Shown here: one piece after another, positions 44,253 to 53,531 of the stretch
Layout: every line of letters begins with the position of its first letter
Position numbering within the stretch: position 1 is the first letter of the stretch
NCBI RefSeq assembly: GCF_009183655.1
Contig: NZ_WEIO01000001.1
Location: 186,001-250,000 of the forward strand
Direction of reading: 5' to 3'
Origin: Bacillus aerolatus
Lineage (GTDB): Bacteria > Bacillota > Bacilli > Bacillales > Domibacillaceae
Length of the DNA: 64,000 nucleotides
Notes under the pieces: model-generated
The model's input: the letters and a program-made list of their open reading frames with translations, nothing else
What the model was told of the DNA's origin: nothing
Databases searched by the model: none
Program-made: the position numbers and the translations under genes

Positions 44253-44280
44253 GCATATCTTGAAATCAGCTACATACATT
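44253..44280 (+). promoter_or_regulatory. Sigma-E-type promoter of the spoIIIA operon
   Basis: GCATATC at 44253-44259 resembles the sigma-E -35 (kmATATT) and CATACATT at 44273-44280 fits the -10 consensus (cATACAnT), with a 13-bp spacer. It ends 34 bp before the spoIIIAA ATG. Mother-cell transcription by sigma-E is what is known for this operon in B. subtilis. Confidence 0.78.
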
Positions 44281-44314
44281 GAATAAAAAGGGAGGAGAAA
44301 AGGAGGAAACGTTC

Positions 44315-45235
44315 ATGGAAACTATCTACTCTTATTTGCCGCAAACATTAAAAGAGACGATTGATACGATGCCATCCCAATTAAAGAGTGAAATTGAAGA
44401 AATCAGGGTGCGCATCGGCAAGCCGCTGGAAGTGATTGCCGGCCGCCTTTGTCATCTGCCTCATATCGTTACTGTTGAAGAGGGACAAGCGCTCGTCAAT
44501 AAATTGAGCAAACATTCTTTTTACGCACTCGATGAAGAGTTAAGGTGCGGCTATCTTACGATCGAAGGAGGGCACCGTGTCGGGCTGTCAGGAAAAGTCA
44601 TTCTGGAAGGCGGCAAAGTAAAAGCCTTGCGCCATCTTTCTTCATTTAACTTGCGGATTGCCAGGGAAAAGATCGGTGCCTGTCAGCCGCTCATCCCCTG
44701 GCTTTTTGACGGCAAGTGGAAAAGCACGTTAATAATAGGAGCACCGCAGACCGGGAAAACAACGCTGCTCAGGGACTTGGCAAGAACAGCAGCCACAGGG
44801 GTCGAGCAGAGAGCTATCCCGTCGGCAAAAGTCGGCATTGTCGACGAACGTTCGGAAATTGCAGGCTGCGTCAAAGGCATTCCGCAGCTTGATGTCGGGA
44901 TGCGAACGGATATTCTGGATGCCTGCCCGAAAGCAGAAGGCATGATGATGATGATTCGCTCCATGAGTCCGGATGTATTAGTGGCGGATGAAATTGGGAG
45001 AGCGGAAGACGGACAGGCAGTGGCTGAAGCAATTAACTCAGGTATCACATTAATGGCAACTGCACATGGATCAAGCTTTAACGAAGCAGTCCGCCGTCCG
45101 ATTATACAGGCCATTATTGAAAGTGGGGCGTTTGAGCGGTTCATCGAGCTTTCTTCAAAAAATGGCGTGAGGTCATTTACTGTATTGGATCAGAATGGCC
45201 ATAAATTCTCGCTTCCGGAAAGGACAAGCAAATGA
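44315..45235 (+). CDS. spoIIIAA: SpoIIIAA, sporulation secretion ATPase
   Basis: 306 residues from the ATG at 44315, with AAAGGAGG 8 bases upstream. Walker A GAPQTGKTT is near residue 147 and the Walker B-like VLVADEIGR near 229; the TAHGSSFNEA segment follows. This is the secretion-type ATPase of the SpoIIIA-SpoIIQ channel between mother cell and forespore. First of eight genes, all present and in order. It overlaps spoIIIAB by 4 bases. Confidence 0.95.
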   Translation: METIYSYLPQTLKETIDTMPSQLKSEIEEIRVRIGKPLEVIAGRLCHLPHIVTVEEGQALVNKLSKHSFYALDEELRCGYLTIEGGHRVGLSGKVILEGGKVKALRHLSSFNLRIAREKIGACQPLIPWLFDGKWKSTLIIGAPQTGKTTLLRDLARTAATGVEQRAIPSAKVGIVDERSEIAGCVKGIPQLDVGMRTDILDACPKAEGMMMMIRSMSPDVLVADEIGRAEDGQAVAEAINSGITLMATAHGSSFNEAVRRPIIQAIIESGAFERFIELSSKNGVRSFTVLDQNGHKFSLPERTSK

Positions 45236-45744
45236 AATGGGCTGGAGCCATGCTCATCCTCTTTGCGTCGTTTTGGATCGGAGCGGAACAATCGAAAAGA
45301 CTGAATGACCGGCCGAAACAAATTCGTTTCATTCGATCTGCTCTGCAGTCGCTGGAAGCAGAAATTATGTACGGATCTACACCGCTTCATGAATCAGCCA
45401 GGAAGCTGTCCGAGCGGCTTCCTCCTCCGATATGTGAGCTGTTTGCCTCATTTAGTGAACTGCTGACATCGACGGAATTGGATGCAAAGGAAGCATGGAA
45501 AGAAAGTCTCGCAAGAATGTGGCCGAAAACGGCGTTGGCCGAAAGCGAGCGGAGCATCCTGCTGGAGTTTGGCGAGACGGTCGGCAAGCACGATCGAACA
45601 ATAGAGCAGAAGCAAATTCTTGTCACACTGAACCATCTAAAGCGGCAGGAGGAGGAAGCGCATGAAAAGCAAAAGAGGTATGGGAAAATGATAAGAAGTT
45701 TAAGTTTGATGGGCGGGCTGTTAATCGTGCTTCTGCTATTTTAG
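45232..45744 (+). CDS. spoIIIAB: SpoIIIAB
   Basis: 170 residues. One N-terminal helix (about 2-16), a long helical middle with charged residues (about 20-145) and a C-terminal helix (MIRSLSLMGGLLIVLLLF). It resembles GspF-like platform proteins in the SpoIIIA complex. The ATG overlaps the spoIIIAA stop (ATGA). Confidence 0.93.
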   Translation: MKWAGAMLILFASFWIGAEQSKRLNDRPKQIRFIRSALQSLEAEIMYGSTPLHESARKLSERLPPPICELFASFSELLTSTELDAKEAWKESLARMWPKTALAESERSILLEFGETVGKHDRTIEQKQILVTLNHLKRQEEEAHEKQKRYGKMIRSLSLMGGLLIVLLLF

Positions 45745-45762
45745 CAGAAAAGGGGGAAGGAA

Positions 45763-45966
45763 ATGGGCATTGAGGTGGAAGTGATTTTTAAAATTGCCGG
45801 TGTCGGTTTAGTCGTGGCATTCCTCCATACGATTTTAGAGCAGGTAGGGAAGAAAGAATATGCCCAATGGGTGACACTGTTCGGCTTTATATACATTTTA
45901 TTTATGGTTGTTTCCATCATGGAAGAGCTGTTTGACAAAATAAAAGAAGTGTTTTTATTTCAATGA
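45763..45966 (+). CDS. spoIIIAC: SpoIIIAC
   Basis: 67 residues with two membrane helices (about 7-25 and 35-52), joined by the polar turn EQVGKKEYAQW. Size and pattern equal those of SpoIIIAC. ATG with AAAGGGGGAAGG upstream. Essential membrane subunit of the feeding-tube channel by homology. Confidence 0.93.
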   Translation: MGIEVEVIFKIAGVGLVVAFLHTILEQVGKKEYAQWVTLFGFIYILFMVVSIMEELFDKIKEVFLFQ

Positions 45967-45981
45967 CGGGAGAGGAAAACC

Positions 45982-46374
45982 ATTGAAATTATTCAAGTAA
46001 CCGCTGTTGTTCTTGTGACGGTTTTTTTGGCTCTTCTTTTGCAGGAACAGCAGCCTATCTTTGCTTTTTTACTTGTGATGTTTGTCGGGAGCGGCTTGTT
46101 TTTATTTTTGGCAGACAGAATTGCAGACATCATTCTTATGATCAAAAAACTAGCTGCGCGGGCCGAAGTAGAGATTGTTTACGTTGAAACAATTCTGAAA
46201 ATTATTGGCGTTTCCTATATCGCAGAATTTGCTGCCCAAATAACGAAAGATGCCGGACAGGAAGCGTTGGCAGCGAAAATGGAACTTGCCGGCAAGGTCA
46301 TTATTTTATCAATGGCAGTGCCGATCCTGACTCTTTTAATAGAAACCATTTTAACGATGCTTCCAGGAAAATAA
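45982..46374 (+). CDS. spoIIIAD: SpoIIIAD, probable ATT start
   Basis: 130 residues if translation begins at ATT 45982, which lies 6 bases after GGGAGAGG. No ATG, GTG or TTG occurs in frame between the TGA at 45964 and this point; the next common start, GTG 46015, would remove the first 11 residues of the first membrane helix. The deduced start IEIIQVTAVVLV aligns with the N-terminus of B. subtilis SpoIIIAD as I recall it (133 residues). Three or four membrane helices; the signature VYVETILKIIGVSYIAEF is intact. Confidence 0.85.
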   Translation: MEIIQVTAVVLVTVFLALLLQEQQPIFAFLLVMFVGSGLFLFLADRIADIILMIKKLAARAEVEIVYVETILKIIGVSYIAEFAAQITKDAGQEALAAKMELAGKVIILSMAVPILTLLIETILTMLPGK

Positions 46375-46375
46375 G

Positions 46376-46416
46376 AAAAGCGAAAGCGCCTGGTCAGCCC
46401 CGACAAGCAGCCGGAG
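46376..46416 (-). repeat. Dispersed GC-rich repeat, copy C, inside the spoIIIA operon
   Basis: The core CGAAAGCGCCTGGTCAGCCC then CGACAAG (46381-46407) is the reverse complement of the core seen at 20306 and 22009. It fills the 49-base gap between spoIIIAD and spoIIIAE. The bases after it, CCGGAGGAAGGCG, provide the spoIIIAE ribosome-binding site. Confidence 0.72.
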
Positions 46417-46423
46417 GAAGGCG

Positions 46424-47620
46424 GTGAAAAAGATGCGGCTCTGTCAAAAAATCGCCTGGCTGTTCATCATTCTTATGTTCTTTACTACTGATTCCGTGCA
46501 GGCGGAATCAGTGGAGGAAAGCGATGCAAGTGTCGAAACAATTGCTGAAGATCAGCTTGAGCAGCTTGGAATGAATGACCTTTCTGTGTATTGGGATCAC
46601 CTTTTAAAAACATATGGACAATATTTGCCTGAAATGGAGCGTAAGCCTCTGACAGATCTTTTTAAAGAGGGACAAGTGTTTTCCATAGAGTCGTGGGCAA
46701 AAGGGCTGTTAAGCTTTCTTTTTCATGAATTATTTGCGAACGGAAAACTGCTCGGTACGCTTATTTTGCTGACTGTTTTCTCTGTGTTTCTGCAAATTCT
46801 TCAAAATGCGTTTGAACAAGGAACAGTCAGCAAAACAGCTTACGGTGTCGTGTTAATGGTATTGCTTATCCTCGCGTTAAATAGCTTTCGTCTTGCGATG
46901 AATTATGCCATGGAAGCGGTCGATCAAATGGTGCAGTTTTTGCTGGCGCTTATGCCGATTTTGCTCGCCCTTTTAGCTTCGACAGGCGGAGCTGTTTCAG
47001 CCACTGTCTTTCATCCGTTTTTGATTTTTTTAATGAACATCAGCGGGCTGGTCATTCAAAAAGTTGTGTTGCCGCTGTTGTTTTTTTCCACTTTGCTAAG
47101 TGTCGTCAGCTTGTTTTCTGCTCATTACAAAGCCACAAAGCTTGCGGATCTTCTTCGCCGCTGGAGCGTCGGTTTGTTAAGTGTTTTTATGGCGGTTTAC
47201 TTAGCGATCGTTTCTATTCAAGGAACAGCTGCTGCCGTGGCAGACGGGCTGGCGATTCGGACAGCGAAATTTTTTGCCGGTAATTTTATCCCGGTAGTCG
47301 GAAAGATGTTCACAGAAGCAGCAGATACGGTTATGAGCGCTTCGCTGCTGTTAAAAAATACGATTGGGATTGCCGGCGCTGGCATCTTGCTGTTAATTGT
47401 CGCATTTCCGGCTTTTAAAATTCTGGCTCTCGTTCTTGTTTACAAAGTAGCCAGCGCTATTTTACAGCCTCTCGGAGACGAAACAATTACAGATTGTCTC
47501 GAGATTATCGGGAAAAATATGACATATGTATTTGCCGCGTTGGTCATTGTCTCCTTCATGTTTCTTTTATCCATCGTCATCCTCGTCGCAGCCAGTAATG
47601 TAACGATGATGATCCGCTGA
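46424..47620 (+). CDS. spoIIIAE: SpoIIIAE
   Basis: 398 residues from the GTG at 46424, with GGAGGAAGG 6 bases upstream. A signal-peptide-like N-terminus (IAWLFIILMFFTTDSVQA) is followed by an extracellular part of about 85 residues and seven or eight membrane helices. It is the large polytopic subunit of the SpoIIIA complex, distantly like FliP/FliR export proteins. The operon gap before it is the only one longer than 20 bases and holds the repeat. Confidence 0.93.
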   Translation: MKKMRLCQKIAWLFIILMFFTTDSVQAESVEESDASVETIAEDQLEQLGMNDLSVYWDHLLKTYGQYLPEMERKPLTDLFKEGQVFSIESWAKGLLSFLFHELFANGKLLGTLILLTVFSVFLQILQNAFEQGTVSKTAYGVVLMVLLILALNSFRLAMNYAMEAVDQMVQFLLALMPILLALLASTGGAVSATVFHPFLIFLMNISGLVIQKVVLPLLFFSTLLSVVSLFSAHYKATKLADLLRRWSVGLLSVFMAVYLAIVSIQGTAAAVADGLAIRTAKFFAGNFIPVVGKMFTEAADTVMSASLLLKNTIGIAGAGILLLIVAFPAFKILALVLVYKVASAILQPLGDETITDCLEIIGKNMTYVFAALVIVSFMFLLSIVILVAASNVTMMIR

Positions 47621-47637
47621 AGAAAGGAACGAAATTT

Positions 47638-48249
47638 ATGACTTTTTTAACTGATTGGCTGGCTAATATCATCGCTTTTCTTTTGCTGGCTGCTGTCATG
47701 GATTTACTGCTGCCGTCCACTCGCTTTCAGCAATATGCAAAAGTCGTGATCGGTCTGCTTTTGCTGTTTGTCATGCTCCAGCCTTTATGGAAAATTCTCT
47801 CGGTTGACATCGAAGAAGAGCTGTCTGGCTGGACGGCGAGCCAAATGGACGCTCAGCAGGCAGAAACGGCCGCCGTGAACAAGAAAAGCAACCTGGAAAC
47901 CTCGAAAGAATTGTTTATTTTAAAAAACAGCGAGCAGCAGCTCCAGGCGCTCGTAGAAAGCGAGCTCAAACAGACGTTTCAAAAACAAATACTAGAGATT
48001 AATATTCAAGTGAGTAAGTGGGAGAACTCACTTCCTGAAAACATTGAGCATGTAGACGTATATATAGTCCCTCTTGCCGCAGAACAGACAGACAGTTCCG
48101 TAAAAGATATTCATATCGATTCGTCGATCCAAACAGAAAACAAGGGGAAAGCAGAAGGGGAGTTAGCTTCTTTTCTCTCAAAAAAGTGGAATATTCCCGA
48201 GGAGCAGTTGAATATTCATATGGTAGAGGAGGGGGACAGCCTTGAGTGA
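47638..48249 (+). CDS. spoIIIAF: SpoIIIAF
   Basis: 203 residues. Two N-terminal helices (about 8-25 and 34-51), then a long soluble domain with heptads in the middle and a ring-building-motif type C-terminus (EQLNIHMVEEGDS). ATG with AGAAAGGA upstream. It overlaps spoIIIAG by 8 bases. Confidence 0.92.
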   Translation: MTFLTDWLANIIAFLLLAAVMDLLLPSTRFQQYAKVVIGLLLLFVMLQPLWKILSVDIEEELSGWTASQMDAQQAETAAVNKKSNLETSKELFILKNSEQQLQALVESELKQTFQKQILEINIQVSKWENSLPENIEHVDVYIVPLAAEQTDSSVKDIHIDSSIQTENKGKAEGELASFLSKKWNIPEEQLNIHMVEEGDSLE

Positions 48250-48874
48250 CCGCAAAAGCCGCCCAGAGTGGCTGCAATCCTTGATCCCGTCTAAAAAAAG
48301 CGGAGAGGAGAAAACATCTAACAAAGCAAAGTGGATGGCGATCGCCGCCATTCTAGGCATTGGATTCATGCTTTTGAGTGAGTTGAAAGACAAGGGAGAA
48401 ATAGACGCTGTCCTCCCGCATGATTCATCTGAAACGGCGAACGAGCAAAAAGAAACTTCGCCGGAGGATTTTGAAACGGCTTATGAAAAAGAGCTTACTG
48501 CCGCGTTGGAACAAATTGCCGGAGTAAGCAACGTCACGGTCGTTGTCACCATTGAAGCGTCTGAAAGAAAGGTGCTTGAAAAGAATACGGCCGAAAAATC
48601 GCAGCAAACGAAAGAGCAGGACAAGAAAGGCGGGCAGCGGACAATTACAGACCAGACACGAAATGTAGATTTGGTCATGATAAAAAAAGACAGTGGAGAG
48701 GAGCCAGTTATTCTTGAAGTGAAAAAACCGGACATTCGCGGGGTGTTGATTGTTGCTGAAGGAGTGGAAAATATTCAAGTGAAAAAATGGGTCATTGAAT
48801 CGGTGACAAGAGCACTGAACGTGCCGAGCCATCGTGTGGCAGTCATGCCGAAAAAACCGAAGGAGGATGCTTAA
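48242..48874 (+). CDS. spoIIIAG: SpoIIIAG, ring-forming channel protein
   Basis: 210 residues from the TTG at 48242, with GGAGGGGG 6 bases upstream inside spoIIIAF. One membrane helix (about 31-46), then a YscJ/FliF-like ring-building domain: ALEQIAGVSNVTVVVTIEAS and the C-terminal VTRALNVPSHRVAVMPK. In B. subtilis it forms a large ring in the intermembrane space. Confidence 0.93.
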   Translation: MSDRKSRPEWLQSLIPSKKSGEEKTSNKAKWMAIAAILGIGFMLLSELKDKGEIDAVLPHDSSETANEQKETSPEDFETAYEKELTAALEQIAGVSNVTVVVTIEASERKVLEKNTAEKSQQTKEQDKKGGQRTITDQTRNVDLVMIKKDSGEEPVILEVKKPDIRGVLIVAEGVENIQVKKWVIESVTRALNVPSHRVAVMPKKPKEDA

Positions 48875-49465
48875 ATGCTATTAAAAAAACAAACTGTCTG
48901 GCTGCTGACAATGCTGAGCTTAGTGGTAGTTCTATCTGTTTACTACATTACTTCACCGGAACAGCTTTCGCCGGAAACTGCCTCCCCAGCGGAAGAAGGG
49001 GAATTGACAACTGATTTGACTGGAGAAAAAGCAACAGGCGATCAGGCTGTAACGGAAGAAGCCAAGAGTACTGCAGCTGATAAGCAATTAGCAATTATTA
49101 CAGAATCTGCGGGTGATGAAGCATTTGACATGCTTCGTTTAGAAATGCAGGATGACCGTAATAAAATGAAAGAAGAATTAACAGCAAAAGTGGCTTCAGC
49201 TGACTTATCAGCAGAAGATAAAAATTTGGCGTACGAAGAAATGGAAAAGCTGACGGAGCTTGCGACAAAGGAAAATGTGCTGGAAACATTAATTAAATCA
49301 AAAGGATACTCCGACGCGCTTGTCCGGGCTGATGGGGAAAATATTCGTATCACTGTGAAATCGGAAGAACATTCAGCTGCCGCCGCTAATGAAATTATCC
49401 GGCTGGCAAAGGACGAGCTTGGCAAACAGCAGCCGATCGCCGTCGAATTCCAGCAAGCTAAATAG
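48875..49465 (+). CDS. spoIIIAH: SpoIIIAH, mother-cell partner of SpoIIQ
   Basis: 196 residues; ATG directly after the spoIIIAG stop, with AAGGAGG upstream. One N-terminal helix (about 7-25), an acidic linker (ETASPAEEGELTTDLTGE region) and a YscJ-like domain (about 95-195). It binds SpoIIQ across the septal space and zips the two membranes during engulfment. End of the operon. Confidence 0.94.
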   Translation: MLLKKQTVWLLTMLSLVVVLSVYYITSPEQLSPETASPAEEGELTTDLTGEKATGDQAVTEEAKSTAADKQLAIITESAGDEAFDMLRLEMQDDRNKMKEELTAKVASADLSAEDKNLAYEEMEKLTELATKENVLETLIKSKGYSDALVRADGENIRITVKSEEHSAAAANEIIRLAKDELGKQQPIAVEFQQAK

Positions 49466-49495
49466 ATGCAAGGCTAACCGTATTTTACTAAAACA

Positions 49496-49543
49496 AAAAC
49501 TCCAAACTGAGCTGGTTTTCATCCAGTCCAATTTGGAGTTTTT
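49496..49543 (+). terminator. spoIIIA operon terminator
   Basis: Imperfect long stem AAAACTCCAAA...TTTGGAGTTTTT with an inner CTGG/CCAG pairing. Confidence 0.8.
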
Positions 49544-49735
49544 CATTAAAAAAGAAAAAGAGAAGAAAATCGATTTAAATAATTTCATTAAAATGTTGTT
49601 TTATTATTTCATCTTTAATGAAAAAGGGCTAAAATTAATTAAACGGGCTTCAATGATTTATATCAGTTGAAGTTCCACTAGATATTATCGTAAGATATTA
49701 ACAGCTAGTCATAATTTTTCAAGGGGTGTCCATTA

Positions 49736-50239
49736 ATGAAAGTACAGGAAATCAGAGAACTTATTAAGCTTGTAGACCAGTCATCAATTGAAGAGTTTGT
49801 ATTTGAGTCTGAAGGCAGCAAAGTGGAAATGAAAAAAAGTTCAGGGGTTACATATTCATTAGCACCACAAACAGCAGCTGTACAAGAGCCAGTGCAAGCA
49901 GTACCAGTTCAAGCGGTGCCTGCAACAACAGAAGAAAATCCGATCGTTCAGGAAGCACCAGTACCAGAAGCGCCAAAGTCGGCAGCTGCAGATGAAAACT
50001 TACATAAAATCACTTCCCCTATGGTAGGAACGTTTTATCAATCCCCTTCTCCTGACGCTGATCCGTACGTCAAGCCGGGCGCCAGAGTTTCCGCAGATAC
50101 AGTCGTGTGCATTGTTGAGGCGATGAAACTGTTTAATGAAATCGAGGCAGAAGTAAACGGTGAAATTGTAGAGATTCTTGTTAAAGACGGCCAGTTAGTC
50201 GAATATGGCCAGCCGTTATTTTCAGTGAAGCCTCAATAA
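49736..50239 (+). CDS. accB: AccB, biotin carboxyl carrier protein
   Basis: 167 residues. N-terminal helical part, a Pro/Ala/Val-rich linker (about 44-84), and the biotinyl domain with K131 in EAMKLFNE as the biotinylation site. Carrier of acetyl-CoA carboxylase for fatty-acid synthesis. ATG with AAGGGGTG upstream. 13 bases before accC. The region 49544-49735 is AT-rich and should carry the promoter; I see no certain element. Confidence 0.96.
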   Translation: MKVQEIRELIKLVDQSSIEEFVFESEGSKVEMKKSSGVTYSLAPQTAAVQEPVQAVPVQAVPATTEENPIVQEAPVPEAPKSAAADENLHKITSPMVGTFYQSPSPDADPYVKPGARVSADTVVCIVEAMKLFNEIEAEVNGEIVEILVKDGQLVEYGQPLFSVKPQ

Positions 50240-50252
50240 GGGAGAGATCGGA

Positions 50253-51611
50253 ATGATTAACAAGTTATTGATTGCCAACCGCGGTGAAATTGCTGTACGA
50301 ATCATTCGTGCCTGCAAAGAACTCGATGTGGAAACGGTGGCCGTGTATTCTGAAGCCGACAAAGAGGCTCTCCACGTGCAGCTTGCAGATGAAGCTTACT
50401 GTATCGGGCCAACGGCTTCTAAAGACAGCTACCTAAATTTTACGAATATTGTCAGCGTCGCCAAGTTAACAAACTGTGATGCCATTCATCCGGGCTACGG
50501 ATTTTTGGCGGAAAATGCTGACTTTGCTGAACTGTGCCGGGAATGCAACATTATCTTTGTTGGGCCGTCACCGGAAGCGATTACGCAAATGGGCACAAAA
50601 GATGTCGCGCGTGATACGATGGAAAAGGCTGGTGTGCCAATTGTCCCTGGTTCTGCCGGCATCATTCAATCGATTGAAGAAGGTCTTTCGGTTGCAGCCG
50701 GCATCGGTTACCCTGTCATCATTAAAGCGACAGCAGGAGGCGGTGGAAAAGGCATCCGCGTAGCAAGAACAGAACAAGAATTAGAAAAAGGCATCAACAT
50801 GACCCAGCAGGAGGCCGCAACAGCTTTCGGAAATCCGGGAGTGTACTTAGAAAAGTTTATTGAAGATTTCCGCCATGTAGAAATTCAGGTGCTTGCAGAC
50901 ACGCATGGCCATGTGATTCACCTAGGAGAGCGTGATTGTACGATTCAGCGCCGCATGCAAAAACTGCTTGAAGAAACCCCTTCACCGGCACTCGATGCAA
51001 AGACTCGTGAAAAAATGGGCAATGCCGCTGTGAAAGCCGCCCAGGCTGTCAATTATACGGGAGCGGGAACAGTAGAGTTTATTTACGACCATAATGAAAA
51101 GCAGTTTTATTTCATGGAAATGAATACACGAATTCAAGTTGAACACCCCGTAACGGAAATGGTCACAGGAGTTGACTTGATTAAAGAACAGATTCGTGTC
51201 GCATCAGGCGAAGAGTTGTCTTTAACTCAAGAAGAAATAGAGTTTACGGGCTGGTCGATTGAATGCCGCATTAATGCAGAAAATCCTGAGAAGAATTTTA
51301 TGCCTTCTCCAGGCCGGATTACAGCTTATTTGCCGCCGGGCGGCTTCGGTGTCCGCGTTGATTCAGCTGTTTATCCGGGATATATGATCCCGCCGTTTTA
51401 CGATTCCATGATTGCTAAACTGATCACATACGGTGCAACACGCGAAGAAGCAATTGCCCGCATGAAAAGAGCGCTCAGTGAATTTGTCATCGAAGGGATT
51501 CATACAACGATTCCATTTCACTTAAGACTGCTCGAACACGATCAATTTGTTGGTGGGGAATTCAATACGAAGTTTCTTGAACTACACGAAGTAATGAAAA
51601 CGGAGGTGTAA
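50253..51611 (+). CDS. accC: AccC, biotin carboxylase subunit
   Basis: 452 residues. N-terminal Rossmann part ([13 protein letters not shown]), the ATP-grasp lid [10 protein letters not shown] near 162-171, the [15 protein letters not shown] active-site strand (about 287-301) and a C-terminal barrel. It carboxylates biotin on AccB using ATP and bicarbonate. GGGAGAG precedes the ATG. Confidence 0.97.
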   Translation: MINKLLIANRGEIAVRIIRACKELDVETVAVYSEADKEALHVQLADEAYCIGPTASKDSYLNFTNIVSVAKLTNCDAIHPGYGFLAENADFAELCRECNIIFVGPSPEAITQMGTKDVARDTMEKAGVPIVPGSAGIIQSIEEGLSVAAGIGYPVIIKATAGGGGKGIRVARTEQELEKGINMTQQEAATAFGNPGVYLEKFIEDFRHVEIQVLADTHGHVIHLGERDCTIQRRMQKLLEETPSPALDAKTREKMGNAAVKAAQAVNYTGAGTVEFIYDHNEKQFYFMEMNTRIQVEHPVTEMVTGVDLIKEQIRVASGEELSLTQEEIEFTGWSIECRINAENPEKNFMPSPGRITAYLPPGGFGVRVDSAVYPGYMIPPFYDSMIAKLITYGATREEAIARMKRALSEFVIEGIHTTIPFHLRLLEHDQFVGGEFNTKFLELHEVMKTEV

Positions 51612-51614
51612 TAA

Positions 51615-52037
51615 ATGGCAGAAAATAGCCAGGCAGCAAACCAAGTACTGGAAATGAGTAATGGAGATAACGGACTCGGCAGAATTGAAATTGCGCCGGA
51701 GGTCATTGAAGTCATTGCAGGCATTGCCGCTTCAGAAGTGGATGGCGTCGAAAAAATGCGCGGGAGCTTTGCATCTGGCGTAGTGGAACGTCTCGGTAAG
51801 AAAAATCACGGCAAAGGCGTCCGTGTCGATTTAACAGAAGAAGGTATTAAAGTTGATGTGTATTGTGTGATCGCTTTTGGCGTTTCGATTCCAAGTGTCG
51901 CTCAAAAGATTCAAGACAGCATCCGCCAAGCTCTGTTGAACATGACCGCTTTAGAAGCAGAAGAAGTCAATATCCACGTTGTCGGCATTCAGTTCGATAC
52001 AAAAAACACTGAAAGCGATTTCGTTCCAGAAGTGTAA
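51615..52037 (+). CDS. yqhY: Asp23/Gls24 family protein (YqhY)
   Basis: 140 residues. The Asp23 domain IEIAPEVIEVIAGIAASEVDGV is visible in pieces at about 25-47, followed by VDVYCVIAFGVSIP (about 78-91). In B. subtilis YqhY is linked genetically to acetyl-CoA carboxylase and fatty-acid synthesis. It starts 3 bases after accC, with CGGAGGTG inside the accC end. A terminator follows. Confidence 0.9.
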   Translation: MAENSQAANQVLEMSNGDNGLGRIEIAPEVIEVIAGIAASEVDGVEKMRGSFASGVVERLGKKNHGKGVRVDLTEEGIKVDVYCVIAFGVSIPSVAQKIQDSIRQALLNMTALEAEEVNIHVVGIQFDTKNTESDFVPEV

Positions 52038-52039
52038 TG

Positions 52040-52069
52040 AAAACCAAAGGATTTTTCCTTTGGTTTTTT
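52040..52069 (+). terminator. acc operon terminator
   Basis: 11-bp stem AAAACCAAAGG / CCTTTGGTTTT with T-run. Confidence 0.9.
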
Positions 52070-52168
52070 CTATGGAAACAGTTTTTTTGTGAAGAACGTG
52101 CGACTTCTTTTGAATATGTGCTATTATCTTTTTATGATGCAGAAAAAGGCTAAAGGAGCTTGAAATAA

Positions 52169-52555
52169 ATGAAAAGACGTACAGCACGTGAAAAAAGCCT
52201 GCAGGCACTTTATCAAATCGATATAAGCGGTGCAGCCCCGGAAGAAGCAATTGAAAATGTTCTAGAAGGTGCACCGGCTGATGAGTATTTAAGAACGAGT
52301 GTGACAGGAACAGCTCAGCGTTTGGAAGAAATTGATGGGATTATAAAAGCTAACTTGGAAAACTGGTCTTTTAACCGTCTGGCCAAAGTGGACCGTAATA
52401 TATTGCGCCTTGCCGTATTTGAAATGAAGTATGCGGAAGATGTACCAGAAAAAGTGGCTATTAACGAAGCGGTTGAGCTTGCGAAGCATTTCAGCGATGA
52501 GCGGTCGAGCAAATTCATTAACGGAGTGCTATCGAGAATCAAAGAATCTTTGTAA
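52169..52555 (+). CDS. nusB: NusB, transcription antitermination factor
   Basis: 128 residues, all-helical. Basic start [16 protein letters not shown] and the conserved [13 protein letters not shown] and [14 protein letters not shown] segments define NusB. It binds boxA RNA with S10 in rRNA antitermination. ATG with AAGGAG 9 bases upstream. 25 bases before folD. Confidence 0.95.
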   Translation: MKRRTAREKSLQALYQIDISGAAPEEAIENVLEGAPADEYLRTSVTGTAQRLEEIDGIIKANLENWSFNRLAKVDRNILRLAVFEMKYAEDVPEKVAINEAVELAKHFSDERSSKFINGVLSRIKESL

Positions 52556-52580
52556 CTCACTAGAGAATGAAGGGAGAATC

Positions 52581-53432
52581 ATGATGACAGCAGCTATTAT
52601 CGACGGCAAAGCGATTGCCGGAGACATTCGTACAGAATTAAAGGGAGAAATTACAGAACTGGCAGACAAAGGGGTCACCCCCGGACTGGCAGTGATTTTA
52701 GTAGGGGAGGATCAGGCGTCCCAGACGTATGTCCGCAACAAAGACAAAGCATGTGCTGAAGTAGGCATTCACTCAGAGATTTATCGCTATCCTGCGGATT
52801 TATCCGAAGAAGAACTTTTGCAGAAAATCGCCGAGCTGAACAATGATGACCAAATTCATGGTATTCTCGTTCAGCTGCCTTTGCCAGCCCATTTATCTGA
52901 AGACAGAGTTATTGACGCCATTTCCCCAGAAAAAGATGTGGATGGTTTCCATCCGGTCAATGTCGGTAAAATGGCCATCGGCAAAGAAGCGTTTTATTCG
53001 TGCACCCCATACGGCATTATTAAGATGCTGGAAAGAGAAAATATTTCGTTAGAAGGAAAGCATGTCGTTGTGATTGGCCGAAGTAATATTGTCGGCAAGC
53101 CGGCTGCTCTCTTGTCTTTAAAAGAAAGTGCTACGGTCACTGTCTGCCATTCAAGAACGAAAGACCTTTCTGCGATGACGAAGCAAGCAGATGTGGTTAT
53201 TGCTGCTGTCGGAAAAGCAAAGTTCTTGAAAAAAGAAGATTTCAAACCGGGAGCCATCATCATTGATGTCGGCATGAACCGCGATGAAAACGGCAAGTTA
53301 TGCGGCGACGTTGACTTTGAAAGTGCGAAGGAAACAGCCGGCGCGATTACACCGGTGCCGGGCGGTGTCGGTCCGATGACGATCACAATGCTGCTTTATA
53401 ACACAGTGCAGTCCGCCAAGCAAAAAGCCTGA
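52581..53432 (+). CDS. folD: FolD, methylene-THF dehydrogenase / methenyl-THF cyclohydrolase
   Basis: 283 residues from the ATG at 52581 (second ATG at 52584), with AAGGGAG upstream; the frame before it overlaps nusB. Catalytic Lys in YVRNKDKAC, the [12 protein letters not shown] segment, DVDGFHPVN and the NADP-loop [14 protein letters not shown] are intact. It interconverts 5,10-methylene- and 10-formyl-THF with YqgN and GcvT products. Confidence 0.96.
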   Translation: MMTAAIIDGKAIAGDIRTELKGEITELADKGVTPGLAVILVGEDQASQTYVRNKDKACAEVGIHSEIYRYPADLSEEELLQKIAELNNDDQIHGILVQLPLPAHLSEDRVIDAISPEKDVDGFHPVNVGKMAIGKEAFYSCTPYGIIKMLERENISLEGKHVVVIGRSNIVGKPAALLSLKESATVTVCHSRTKDLSAMTKQADVVIAAVGKAKFLKKEDFKPGAIIIDVGMNRDENGKLCGDVDFESAKETAGAITPVPGGVGPMTITMLLYNTVQSAKQKA

Positions 53433-53459
53433 CAAATTCTTTTGATCATATTCTAAATG

Positions 53460-53503
53460 AAAAGCTGTCTTCCGAAATGTTATAATAGGGAGGCAGCTTT
53501 TTA
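53460..53503 (+). terminator. Terminator between folD and xseA
   Basis: Stem AAAAGCTGTCTTCC / GGGAGGCAGCTTTTT, imperfect, around an AT-rich loop. Confidence 0.75.
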
Positions 53504-53531
53504 GCTTGACCGGAAAAGGTGGAATAAACAG

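Noticed and set aside
49389-49670. 93-codon ORF after spoIIIAH
   Set aside because: It overlaps the end of spoIIIAH in another frame and the terminator; product is biased and has no ribosome-binding site.
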